Origin: Colius striatus
Lineage: Eukaryota; Chordata; Aves; Coliiformes; Coliidae
NCBI RefSeq assembly: GCF_028858725.1
Contig: NC_084759.1
Span: forward strand, 90,020,889-90,084,888
DNA length: 64,000 nt
Direction: 5' to 3'
Every line of letters starts with the position of its first letter. Position 1 is the stretch's first letter. Below the pieces are notes generated by a model that made no database searches, was not told where the DNA came from, and saw only the letters and a program-made list of their open reading frames with translations. A program made the position numbers and the translations under genes. This document shows, one piece after another, positions 1-12,800 of the stretch.

Positions 1-199
1 TATAAATTACTTCTTACCATGAAAAAGATATTATCACAGAAAAAAATTAAAAAGGAATTGAGGCAAAGGGGAGTGATTCAGCTTTGTTATAGGAGAATAA
101 ACTGAATCACACGCTTTAGATAACTTAAGGTACTTCAGCTGTTGGATTTTGCAGGGCTTGGGGATGCAGGAAAGAACAAAAGGCAAAAGCCTAACTTTT

Positions 200-376
200 C
201 ACAGAATCGCAGATCACAGGATGGTAGGGGTTGGAAGGGACCTTTAGAGATCATCTAGTCCAACTCACCTGCTAAAGCAGGTTCACCTAGATCAAGTTCA
301 CACAGGAACGTGTCCAGATGAGTTTTGAAAACCTCCAGAGAAGGTAACTCCACACTCTCCCTGGGCAGCCTGTGGC
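200..376 (-). mobile_element. CR1 LINE 3'-end fragment
   Basis: Starts with the octamer-like tail and GGTAGGGGTTGGAAGGGACC on the plus strand, then the GGGCAGCCTGTG block; this is the reverse complement of a CR1 3' end. Confidence 0.9.
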
Positions 377-760
377 AAAAATGAAAAAATATCTCCTGTT
401 GTCAATTTCTTTTAAGGAAAATCATCAGCCACAGCTCTGTCTTTTAGTTACTTTCAGCAATTAGTTGTTTTTCTGGAGGCACTTAGAAAAGTTAAGTGAC
501 CTGCTGAGAGCAAAGACACAGTATGCAGCAATAGTTCTCACACTTTGCTGTTGGCAAAACCAGATCAGCAGATATTTATTGTTTTTATATAAAACATGAA
601 CAGTTTCAATTCATTTCACTTCTGATTCATTTGTTTGTATATTTGCTGGATTGATTGTTTTTCCTAATTATTTTTAAAAGTCTAATTTTACTGTCACTCT
701 GGGTTTCTAATGAGTCTCCCTCTGGGTTAATCAAAATTCATTTGAATTTTTTTTGGGGGG

Positions 761-845
761 TAGGTTGACCTACTTCTGCAGGGGGGTTGGATTAGATGAT
801 GTCTAAAGGTCCCTTCCAACCCCTACCATTCTATGATTCTATGAA
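761..845 (+). mobile_element. CR1 LINE 3'-end fragment
   Basis: Short copy ending in GGTCCCTTCCAACCCC then ATTCTATGATTCTATGA. Confidence 0.9.
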
Positions 846-1085
846 ATAAAGGAAAGTGCTTAGGATTGGAAGAGGTCACAAGAGTCCAGGAGACTTGCTA
901 TAATCCTACATTTCTTACAAAGTGTTACTGAGGACTGCCTGATGTTCACTTTACACGTTAACACCAAACAGTCCTAGGAAGAGGGGGAGGAAGCACCTCT
1001 ACTAGCAATAAGTTAACTGCAGCAACATACTGAAAGCTGATAGCACAGCAATAGGAACAGCCTAAGAATTGGCATAGAAAACAAT

Positions 1086-1180
1086 ATAGAATCACAGAAT
1101 GGTAGGGATTGGAAGGGACCTCTAGAGATCATGTAGTCCAATCCCTCTGCTAAAGCAGGTCCCCCTAGATCAGGTTACAA
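1086..1180 (-). mobile_element. CR1 LINE 3'-end fragment
   Basis: Reverse complement of the CR1 end; TAGAATCACAGAATGGTAGG is followed by the TTGGAAGGGACC block. Confidence 0.9.
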
Positions 1181-1476
1181 TATGACCAGCTTGGTTTCCC
1201 TGGAGAAGTTCTTGGACCTAAACACTTACAGGAAAAAAATCTCAGCTAAGTCAGAGATTCAAAATCCTTTTTAACTTGTGTACTATCTCTCTCACAGGTT
1301 GGTTACTGGTACCATCTGTGCCAAGACTGATTTGTGCCCTGTGTCCACACTGGGGCTTATATACCAGTAATGGTATAGAGTGTTGCCACCATTACCATTC
1401 TTTATAGACTCTTAATCACAATGCCTACCCCTGGCCCTGAGTAGGTAGAATGACAATGTGTTTGATATTCTTTTCA

Positions 1477-1500
1477 TTGTTGTTGTTGTTGTTGTTGTTG
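1477..1500 (+). repeat. (TTG)8 microsatellite
   Basis: Eight perfect TTG units; on the minus strand (CAA)8. Not coding. Confidence 0.95.
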
Positions 1501-4500
1501 CTCTATCAGGATTTGTAACAAATATTCTTGGTCATCCAGAAAAGGACCTTGTATTTCATTGCTGCTGAGTGTCTGTGCCTTTTTAAATGAAGGAGAAAAA
1601 TTGGTTTGTCATGGTACATTGAGCCTGTTTTTTTTCTGAATGGTACAGGAGAGTTTTGAAAATGAGTCAAAATCCACATGATTTTACAAACCATCCTCCA
1701 TCAATGCATTCATGTAAAATACATCATACATGTTCAAATACACTTCCTGTCAAGACACCAGTTCCATGCCAACTTTCTCTTGTTTAATTTTTCAGGATAC
1801 AGTCAGATTTCTTCTAGTAGCCCTGCTGATACACCGTGTCTCGCTATGCTTCCCATCTTTTTCCACCTCCTGGTCACACTGGGGGTTTGGCACCCATAAG
1901 TGGAGAAGCCAATTGTTCTTTTGGGAAATTCCCCTCGCTATAGGACCTCATGGGGCAGAACAGCACTGTAGGGTTGCCGTGACAATTGCTCCAGAGCCAC
2001 GTGAAAGAAACATCAATGGCTGAAAACAGATCTAAGCACTAAGTGTTTGTGTCCCGCATCTTGGTGCTCCACAAAGGCAAAGGCAGCAAAACTCAGAGGT
2101 GGCAAGCCTGCTCTTTTGGTGTTTTCTTGGAGTCCAGTTTTAGTGCTGCTGGTATGGACATTTTATTTTGGATTCTGTGGGTTTGCCCTAATGACAAGAA
2201 AAAAGACTCACCAAACTACAAGGTCAAGTTATAATTGACCCTAGTGAGGGTCTTTTGCCCAAGATCTCATCTGATGTCCTTCAAGAGAACTGAATGGAGG
2301 AGATGGGATAATTACTGTGTCAGATAAAAACTAGAAGTGGGAAGATGCTTGCCTTTTGTGAAACATAAGGATGGAAACCTTATGTGAATCTTGATCCTGT
2401 GGAACTTCAGCTTCTATTTTTACACTTAAGTGTCATGGGCTATCAGTAATGACATCTTTTTTCCACAAGAAATGTAGCATTACTTCAGCAGAAGGGTGAA
2501 GCTGACTGCGAAAGATTATGGAAGTTCCCAAAACATCAACACAGAGGAAGGAAGTGATGTATTATTACAAAATCCACTTCTAAATAGGCCAAAAGTTTTA
2601 GAAGGCTGGGTTCAGTATCTCCTCTTTTTGTCACGAAACACAGCAAGGTCAACGTGATCATCGTGCAAAAGCTGGATTCTGAAGCTACAACTGTGCGATA
2701 AGAAACTGTTTCTGTGACAATGCTATTTCTTTAAAGGAGAAAAAAAGAATCAAAAACTGGTCACAATTATTTTAATTGATACCTATGGAAATGAAAGGGA
2801 TTTAGTTGTGGAAATGTTCAATTCAGGTAACATAGATGCTCTGCGTAAAAGTACAATTGAAAGGATCCTGTATACCAACAATATGAGGAAAGTGCAGAAG
2901 TTTTGCCTGAGGCCAGAGCTGCTGCAGCTGCCCTCTCACAGAAGGGAGAAGCATTGGGAGAACTGGTGAGCAGCAGTGGTGTTGACTGCAGCACGCTCCT
3001 CCAGCCTCAGCCCTCCTCCAGCTGAGGGAAGTGACTCACCAGGACACACACCAAGTCATTTTTATTTGGAATGCTCCCACCCTCTTTCCAACAGAAAGGC
3101 AGGACTATTTTTGCAAGGAAATGGGAAAAAATAAATAAAAAAGAATTTCCAAGTGGTATCCATTGAGGTAAAGGAGGGAGTTACCTTTGGTTTTCTAAAC
3201 AAGGAGCCCTTTCCTCATGGTGGGGAAGAGAAGCAAAATCCCATGCACAGCCTGTGCTGCTGCTGCTGCAGTGAAGCTCAGTTAGTACTTGGGCTACCCA
3301 GTGAACAGAGTAGCTTAGCGTCACAGCTGAGGGTCCTGCTTCACTGAAAGACATGAATAGAAGAATTGTACATACTGTCATTGCTGCTTTTTTGTGTCCC
3401 ACTTTCCACATTTGTCTCAGATTTCATGTTTGTTTGGTTTACATGTATTAAAAATAAAAACTTTTTTAAAAAATCCCCTCACCCCTGGTGAGAGCAATTG
3501 CGTGCCCTCTCTAAGAGTTCTCTGTATTCCAGATGTTCCTACATTTAGCCAGGCTCCCAGTGCAATCACAAAATCCAAAAGGTGGAATTTGGCCTGCCAG
3601 TCTCAAAAGTGTGAACTGCTCGCCCTCTAAGACTCCAAGACTGTATGACTTCTAAAAATCTATCAGCCACTTAAGCAGCCCTTCACTTTTCAAAAGTCGT
3701 TGAGGCTCACGGACATGAGCACTTCCACTCCCGAGTGCGAGCTGGGTGACTGTACAGCTGCAGAAATGTCTTGGGCAAGCAATTATCTGAATTACTCTAT
3801 GCAGGCATGCAGGACTTGAACAGCGGGCACTGTGCTGGCTGGTGCCTACGAGGAATGCCCAGTTCTCTCAGTTGTCTCTCGCACCCTCAGCAGTGATTCT
3901 CCCTGCCACTGCAAACTGGCATATATCACAGTAAACACATGAGCAGACGATGGAAGGAGTAATGAAGGGTGAGGAGGAGAAGACTGGATGACCTCTAAAT
4001 GTTGCTTACAACTCTACTTTTAGATGACTCAGATTTGCAGCAGCACTTGGAATGATAAAATGTCCATTTTTATCACATTTTCCCAGAGCTGTAGCTAATG
4101 TCATTCCAAGTGGTAATATACAACCACCATTCCCATTTACTGTGAGACTGTAGCAGAAGGTTTGAACAACCAGGAGACCTTGATTTGTCTTTCCTTACCT
4201 GGGTGATGACAGGGCAAACATATGTCTTAAAGTTCACTCAATATGCAGAACATGAGCAGCACATACTTCTTGTGTTTTTCCAGAGTTTCCTTGCAAACGA
4301 GAGGGATAGCTTTGAAAACAAAGGAGCACAATAACCACTCACACATTTCAGATATGTAACACTTCTCTCGGTTATAGAATCTTGGTGGCCCACAACTACG
4401 TATTTCATATGGCAAGAGCATAGGCTGATAATCTGCTGCACTAAATAAACCTTCAGGACATCTTTGTACGTTCTTCTTGCAAAAGGATGGCTGTAAAAGT

Positions 4501-5355
4501 GAGTTCATTTTTTCACATTTGACGGTATAATCAGTAAGAGGCAAAAAGGAGTTTGTTTACTCATCTATGTTTGCAATGAGGCCAATTTAACTGGTTAATG
4601 CTTTCTGCTGAGCTCCTTTCAGTTCCATACGATGTGAGTGAAACAACCTGTATAGATCATCAGCAAGAAATTAATGGTACACATTTGATGCAGGATTTTC
4701 ACCATTATTTCAGGTAAGCGGTCATTCACTCAGCATGATATTTGGCAGTTGAACGAAGGGTACTGTAAAATACTGAAAATAAGCATGGAAGGTGATAACT
4801 TTTAAATGTGCAGAAAAAATCATGTTGCTATGGGTGATGAGATTCTCATTGCAACTTCTATTTCAACTTCTGGGACTGTCCAAGTTTAGTCTCTTTTCTT
4901 CCCCTCTTTATCTCTTTCCACAGAGATTCTGCCCACCACTAAAATCACCTTGGAAAAGATAACCAAACATCAGTTCCTTAATTCTCCTGAGGGCTAAGGC
5001 TGACCCATACAACCAGCACACTTCCCTTCAGTCACTGAAAGCCACAGGAAGGAGAAAGAAAAACAGCTCAAACAAAAGACTCAAGCCCTGGAATCCAGGC
5101 AACTCTTAATTATTTGCAGTTGGAGGATTATCAAAGCACTCACTCTGAAAAAAAATACAAACATGTATGTGTACACACACATATGGGAGGATACTGCTAG
5201 CTTGCAAACACACAGACCCTTTAAGAAAGTGTGTTTCCTCCCGGGAGTATTTCTAGTCCTAATAAAAAGTTCCTTTGTGCAAATCTTGGGTTTAGGTCAC
5301 CTCAGCTATAATAGCTTTATTATTTTTTAAAAAAATGAAACAAAACAAAGAGAAA

Positions 5356-5408
5356 ACTCTAAAGGTCCCTTCCAACCCCTACCATTCTATGATTCTATGA
5401 TTCCATGA
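5356..5408 (+). mobile_element. Very short CR1 3' tail
   Basis: Only the last 50 nt of CR1 (TCTAAAGGTCCCTTCCAACC and two to three ATTCTATG units). Confidence 0.8.
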
Positions 5409-6691
5409 AAACCAATCCCTCAGAAAACCACCACCGCCACCACTACCACTGTGGACTTTTATGACTTTATACTACATTTTCCCTCATCTTTCAGTAATAA
5501 TTCTATCACAGGGAGGCTTTAGAGCTTAATGTAAGTATCTGTGATATTACACTTACAGGGGGATAAGTCACAAGTCACTGTGTTGAAGAAATGAGTCTTA
5601 ACAAGGCACCGACACAAATGTATTCATTGTGATGGAATTGGACTTCCTATTTCTTTTTTGTTAATCAAGTGGGAAGTAGTGTTTGTTTGCTTCCCTCTGT
5701 GCATCCAAAATGTCAACACAAGCATGTCATGCAGAAAACAACAGCTGGAACGTTTTCCTGGGTAAGCGAACATCTGTACAAAACAGTGTTCACAAAGGGC
5801 CCCCTACTGACATCTAAATTCACCCAAAATGTATCTCTGTTTTAGCTACAAACTGAAGGATAACAACGAAAAGTGCACCTCCATCCCTAACTCTCATTTC
5901 TGCTTTTAGAATAAAATAGCAGCACTGTCAAATTTGGGAGCACGGCAGCAACCCGCAGAGAAAACGTTTCACAAAATGAGTTTTGAGTGTAAGCACCGAC
6001 GAGGGCAAAATGAGGCAGGCACAAACAACCCCGAGGGGTAGCAACTCCGTCTCTCCCCTGCACCCCGCAAGTTAACCCTAGAAAGTGTCCCTAGAAAAAC
6101 AACTCGAGCAGAAATGCCTTTTTTTTACCGCTCTCTTTCGGCAGGACCAAGTTGTTTAACGCCTTCTGGAGCCGAAGAACGGCAGGATGGTTAAGCCGGG
6201 TCTCGCACGCCTCCTTGTGGAAGCCTGAAGAAGGCACATGCATTCAACTACTCACTTCTGATAGCGTTCAACAAAACATATTCATCATAAACTTCCACCC
6301 ACTTGGCTGAAACCAGCAAACCACTCCGCAGCTCCATACAGCCCTATGGAAGGAAAGGAAAAACCCAGCTTGGCACACAAACGGCTCTATTATAATCTCT
6401 AAACGCACATGGAATTTCCCTCCAAAATTTACCCTGGCTGAAAGCCAGGGTGCCAACCTTACATCTTCCACCAAAGGTAAAAGATCACTAATAAAAAAAT
6501 ACTTTAAAATGTGATTAGCAGAAGTTTGTACTCGGTGCATTACTGTGAAATTAGAGAGGAGAGAAGAGAAAAGGAAAGCTAACTCTCCTGCATGATTCTT
6601 TGTCCCTTAAAAAAGGGTAACTCTGTATGATGGAAAAAAAGAAAGGTAAAAAGATGCCAAAAAATGTGATTATTTGTAAAACTAACATGTT

Positions 6692-7228
6692 TTCTGCCCT
6701 AGTTAGACCACATATGGATTACTGTGTTTGGTTCTGGATGGTTCAAGAAAGACAGGGAACTTCTGGAGAGAAGTCCAGTCAAGGGCTAGCAAGATGATCA
6801 GGGGACTGGAGCATCTTCCTTATGAAGAAAGGCTGAGAGGCCTTATGAGAAAGGCTGTTTAGCCTGGAGAAAATAAGACTGAGGGGCAACTATATTAATG
6901 TTTATAAATACCTAAAGAGTAAGTGTTGAGAGCACAGAGTGAGCCTTTTTTCTGTAATGCCCAGTGACAGGACAAGGGGTAACAGGCACAAGCTGGAACA
7001 CAGGAAATTCCACTTGAACACAAAGAGAAACTTCTTTGCTGTGAGGGTGAGGGAGCCCTGGCACAGGCTGCCCAGGGAGAGTGTGGAGTCTCCTTCTCCA
7101 GAGGCTTTCAAAACACACCTGGACACGTTCCTGTGTGTCCTGATCAAGGTGAACCTGCTTTAGGAGGGGATTGGACTGGATGATCTCTAGAGGTCCCTTC
7201 TAACCCTGACTACTCTGAGACTCGGAGA
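6692..7228 (+). mobile_element. CR1 LINE 3' fragment, about 0.54 kb
   Basis: Carries the end of ORF2 (the CTAGTTAGACCACATATGGA region), the GACAAGGGGTAACAGGCACA block and the GCACAGGCTGCCCAGGGAGA block. Short frames on both strands here (6902-7163) are CR1-derived. Confidence 0.9.
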
Positions 7229-9035
7229 TATTGGAATTCTGTCTTTCATTTCCCCAGTGCACATCTGTCTGTCCCATCCCCACTAAACACCCAAGCTCCC
7301 AGCACTGACAACACAATATGAGTAGCTCACTTTTTGTAACTACCTTGAAAAACATTTCAGGCAGTGAGGAGCTGCTTTCTCAGTTACTCTCATGACACCT
7401 CTCAGCCCTAGCCCTCAATCACTGATGTGTAATGTCAGAGTATTGCTCCTATGTACCAGATGAGATGTCACGTCAAATTAGGTGAGCATTTCACTTTGCA
7501 TACTTGATTCTAAGCACAGGCTACCGGGATAAATCCAACCTGGAAGCTACCAGGTCAGGGATCCACATGACCAGCACTGCATCTGCTCAGAAAGGTACAA
7601 AGTGGATGATTACTAGACTTCATTATGTGGGTATCTGGATTCAAGAAAGAATGTCAGAGGACTGTAAAAAAAAAGGCAACATCTGGATGATCTACCAAGC
7701 AACTTGCAACTGCTGATCACTGCATGATAATAGCAGTTTCTTCATAAAACCATCTTTTTCCTCGGGACAACCTGAATCTATGATTCAGAATTTAAGAAAG
7801 CTTTCTGCCACCACAGCTGCAATTACTAGGAACTGTAGATATTAGAAACCCTAAATAAATACACATAACCTGCTGTGGTGAGGGGAACTAATGGAAGAGT
7901 TAACTCAGTCCCTGATGGGAAGAGCTGAGCTCAACTTAGAATCACTCTTACAAGAGAGGAAGGTACCATTATACAGGCAGCAGCTGTTCTCTTCTGCTCT
8001 AGGGGTTTCAATACCATCCCTGTTTAGTGATACTTTCTTCTGTTTCTGTTTTTTAGAACTCCTGCAGATGTAGGAAAGACACATTTAAACATGTCTTTAC
8101 ATTTTATATGAGTAACGACCTCCCATACTCTGCTAAACCTCTGTGTATAAAATGGGCATTAAGAACATCCACCTAACATTCAAGCAAAGCTCATGCAGGA
8201 AAGGATTTATTTGCTCTGAATTACACAGTGACAGTGTTTTAAACTCGCTTTCTTACCAACTTGACGCTGAAAATATCCTAGAGAATTTGATGAACAACGA
8301 GAAAAGTTTCAGAACGTGTCCAAAATCCCCTTTCTGAACCACTCCTGCTACCACGATGACTGGGTTTCTGTGCACGGTCTCTTTGTGTCCAGGCTGGAGA
8401 GTGTAATCTGCGTAAGAGATCTCTTTGCAATCCTCTAAGGAAACAGTGCCACCTTTGAAGTACTAATTTGAATTTTCCAAATACTAACGTGACTTTGAGT
8501 GACAAAAACAATAAATCATATACTAAGAGGCTCCAGAAGCAAAAATATTTATTCTGTGAATGCCAAGCAAGACGAGCATGCCCACCATTCATATTAAAGC
8601 TTCATTCCTTCCCTTTGCTTCCCCCGATAAAAAATTAACTCTACATCTCTAGCAAGTCCTTTGCCACAGAAAGTATTTACCACACTCCAACCCAATCTGA
8701 GGCTTGTACTTTTCTCCTAGGAAACACAGAACTCTCTTCAGAAAAACGAGTGTTCTCATCAGCATGTCTGTCATGTAAATAGAACTCCAATACAAGGTAA
8801 AGGGCATCGCTTGTTTGTTTTCATCTGAGAAATAATGACTCCTGTTGAATACTAAGGTGACAAGTAACTTGGATGTGGGGGAAGGAGACTGCTGAACTCC
8901 ATATAGGAAAGAAAGTCTCAGATGTGAAGAGAAAGGTGACCAGAAAACCTGCTAGAACTTATCAACCACTGTTAAGTTAGTCATCAACAGTCGTCAAACA
9001 AAAGCCAAGAGACAAGGATGAGATAAAGGCAGAAA

Positions 9036-9041
9036 TTTATT
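9036..9041 (-). terminator. GATD3: Possible GATD3 polyadenylation signal (AATAAA)
   Basis: This AATAAA on the minus strand lies about 850 nt downstream of the GATD3 stop and is a plausible 3' UTR end. Another AATAAA (9890-9895) overlaps the stop codon itself; it would give an almost absent 3' UTR and is less likely. The sequence alone cannot decide. Confidence 0.35.
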
Positions 9042-9890
9042 TACACAGCATTGCTCCAGACATTCAACAATATTTCTTTGGGGAAAGCCTTATATCCCTT
9101 AAGCAGGGAAAGTAAGGATCGTTTGAGATTGGTTTTACCATTCACTTACTTTACCGTGGATATAATCCCCCAAAATTGTGCGTCATACCAGCGGATATTT
9201 TCTCCTTCTCCTTTTTTAACTATAATGGGCCAATGGATGAATTTTTCAAAGTGCTACTGTTGTGACAGTTAAAACATATCCTGCTGCTGATTGATATTCA
9301 GAATGGCTCCTTTGTGAAAACAGGATTCTTTGAAATGGAAAATCAAAGCATTAATCATTCGATTAATACCAAGCTAAATTAAGATGTGGAAGACGTCTAT
9401 TCCCTTGGCAGTTGATCCTGGCTTTTAGTTCTCAGATACAGGCGTGAGCACATAAACCCTGAAGCACACACTAACTCCTCTCTACTCCCACATTCTTTGT
9501 CCACTAGATATCCTGCCACTGCATCTGCTAAACCCCTGCAACACAACAGCCCTCAGCTTCTGAAAGGGACTTTAGTCTCATTTTCCCCCACAGAAATGAT
9601 TTTGACACTGGTCCATCAGGAGGGCTGGTTTCATAGCACATCTGCACAGTTCTCTCCAGCTGAAAAAGCTCAAAAGAATGCTCTGTGTTTCAGGCCAGGC
9701 TGCTTGTACTCTGTAAGCCCTTCTGCAGGCTCCTCTCTCAGGAAGGGCATGGAAAACCCTGCAGTTAGGAATCAATCAGCTTCGTATCAGCATTCACTGG
9801 AGTGTGAACAGGACAAGCAGGTGAAAACGATTCCATTGGTCCATATTATATTAGATACTACACCCTACACTTAAACATGGTTGATTTTTT

Positions 9891-12800
9891 TTATTTGCCA
9901 GTTAATTTTAGCACATTCTTTACCATGGCCCCAATGCCATCAAAGATATGATGTAGTTCTGTCTCACACATAAATGCCGGTGTAGTCACCACCTTGTTTT
10001 TTGCATCCACGTGAGCTTCGTAAAAAGGAGTTAAGGAAACCACAGCCTACATCTCACTTGCACATGCTCTCTGCAAAAACAACTGTCATTGACAGAGCCT
10101 TACAACTCCATTACCCTATAAAAAAGCACCTCCAAATATATTACACCTTCCAGCTGTAAAGACAGCTGAGATCTATAATCCAAAATACTTGAAGCTATTT
10201 TTGCCAGAAAGACAAACGCTGCAAAGGGAATCTGTGGGGACACTCAAGAAACACAAGAAAACCTATGAAATTTACTGACTGGAATAAAATATCTCTGAAT
10301 TACAGTGTTAGCCTTCAGGAAAAGAAAAAAAAAACCATCTCAAGGAGAACTGACCAGTTTTAACTCTTGACAAGGGGTAATGGGATGAAGCTGGAACACA
10401 AAAAGGCCCATTTAAACCTAAGAAAAAAACTATTTAACTGTGAGGGTGAGGGAGCCCTGGCACAGGCTGCCCAGGGAGGGTGCGGAGTCTCCTTCCTTGG
10501 AGGTCTTCAAGAACCACCTGGACACATTCCTGGGCAACCTGATCTAGGTGGACCTGTTTCTGCAGGGGGATTGGACCAGATGATCTCTAGAGGTCCCTTC
10601 CAACCTCTACCATTCTATGATTCTATGGCAGTTTTATGTGCAAATTCACTCAGCATTTACTGCATTACTGGGTGTCCAAAGGAGTTCTACGGCAATAACT
10701 GAGAAGTTCTCACTACACAGCTGTGTACAGATGACAACGTTTCTAATCACGCACTGCAGTATGTTCTGTGCTATCTGCTGTAGATTGCATCCTCCCACTA
10801 AACTGTAAGTGGAAAAGCATAGATCCTGCATTATTTGGTACTGCAACAACACATTATTAAACTGTCTCTCAACAAGAAAATTCACAGGAAAGGATATGGT
10901 TACTTCTTTCACACAATGCTTTCCTCCCAGTTCTTTAATGGCTCCTGCAGTTCCAGCGTAAGGCCACTTGCCACCTTCCTCTTCTTCATGGCCCACAGTT
11001 ACTTCAGCACCAGAGAGAACCTTTGCAGCCAACACTGGTGAGATGCAGCAAAGTCTGTAACAAAAAGAAACGTAAGAGCAATTCTGCAATGGCACTCTTT
11101 CAAAACTCAATCATAACTGAAAAGATTAAAATGGACACAGTCTTGCAAGTGTAAAAGACACCACAAGACAACTTTCACTCAGTATTTTCTTAGCCTTTTC
11201 TATGCCAAACACATGCATTTTGAAAAACAGAATCATAGAATGGTAAGGGTTGGAAGGGACCTTTAGAGATCATTTAGTCCAACCCCTAAATACGTTTCAA
11301 AAAATAAGCTACAACTGATACAGAACAGAACAGGCTTTTTCAAATTCCAACAATGACAGCAGCACAATTCCACAAAACATACTTTGTCCCCATGCTCACG
11401 CTATCAAATAAATGCCTCTGCAACTAACATACATACCCAATAGGTTTCCCTGCTTTGTGGAAGTCCTTCAAGACACGTTCAACTTCTCTGTTCACTTTGC
11501 AATCCTTCCCATCAACAGCAAAGGTAGATCTGCCACAACAAGAAACTTTATACATACTCAGTATAAACTTACCAAGAAAGATGCCTATCTGCCCTGAGAC
11601 TGGCTCTCAAGAGTCATCACAAACTCAACAGCTTCTAAAAGGTGGTTGGAAATGCCAGTAGTTGACCACCAATGCTTTAAACCAAAATGACTCATTTCTA
11701 AGGCTCTAGTACATCAGGAAGTTCCTTATGTGGCATAAACATCTAGAAATAAGAATTATCAAATCAGCTTTCTAAGATTACTAGGAAGTGGAACAACAAT
11801 GTTCTCAAAGAAGAAAAATATGTAACAAGAGGGTAATAATGTGCAGATTTCTCAAAGCCAACAAAATGGCAGGTCACTAAGTAAATAATCAGCACAAACT
11901 AACACTTTTTATCCCCCATCTTTTTGAGCTGGCTTTACCATTACTACTACTCACTTTGAGCTAGTTTTATCCTTACTAATGCAAGAGGGGACTTTTTAGT
12001 AGGCAGACATGAAGAAAAAGAATAATAATGCTAAGAGCACCTGAATCTATTGAAGTTTTACCTTTGCTTCCCCCCATTAGGCACAAAAGGAATCTCCCAC
12101 AAGGGTTCATTGTGCATTATCTTAACTCCAGAATTCTCACCAACATTGTTTGGAAAATTTAAGATGTGACAATGCCAAGAAGAATTATGACTGGAAATAA
12201 CTGTGAACAGCACAACTTAACTCCAACACCTACAAAGTTTTTCCTACTAAGTAGTGGTTATGTATATAGCAAACAAGGCCATTTATTGCTTCCTGATTTG
12301 ATTGTGTGCATCACAGTTGATGATGAATAGCTAATCAAGATTATTTCCTTGAGGAGTCTAACGCTTACTTGGTACTTACAGGTTTTTAGCAGCTCCAAAT
12401 CCACCAGGGAATATCACAGCATCATGGTCTGCTGTAGTAAGCTTAGCCAGACTTGCAATTTTACCACGAGCAATCCTTGCAGATTCTACTAAAACGTTCC
12501 TTGAAGAAACAGAAATAAAATAGTAAGATGAATTAAGCATTTGTGCACAGAAGAGCATAAAGAAAGTTCTTGCAGAGGAAGAGGATGAGGAAGAAGGGAG
12601 GAAGCAAGAAGAACAGTGGTGCTCAGTAACTGAAGCTATCAGTGCTTCTGAAACACTGTTACTGGGAAAACAGGTATTTAAGAGACTATATTCAAGTCTG
12701 GAAAACTCATTTAACATTTTCTCTCCAATCAAAACACCATCTAACAAAGCCAGCAGGGAAAGCGCTGAAAGTGCAGTTACAGGCTCCTGTGTCTGAAGGA

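Larger units (their letters stand above)
1..9035. other. Region downstream of GATD3 without a supported gene
   Basis: Contains five CR1 fragments, a TTG microsatellite and non-repetitive AT-rich DNA. By synteny with human, the next gene beyond GATD3 would be ICOSLG in convergent orientation (plus strand here), so its 3' UTR could reach in, but I recognised no immunoglobulin-domain exon. The only faintly gene-like piece is a hydrophobic-then-basic plus-strand frame at about 2110-2238. Confidence 0.6.

Noticed and set aside
4227-4544. 105-residue Cys-containing minus-strand frame
   Set aside because: Length is near the chance level, with no family resemblance or gene context.
6902-7163. Overlapping short frames on both strands
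   Set aside because: Entirely within a CR1 3' fragment; the same frames recur in other CR1 copies.
9497-9874. 125-residue plus-strand frame opposite the GATD3 3' flank
   Set aside because: No recognisable domain, no splice or promoter context, and it lies in the probable GATD3 3' UTR on the other strand.
9890-9895. AATAAA overlapping the GATD3 stop codon as the poly(A) signal
   Set aside because: It would leave almost no 3' UTR; the hexamer probably arises from the Lys-stop codons followed by a T-rich plus-strand run.
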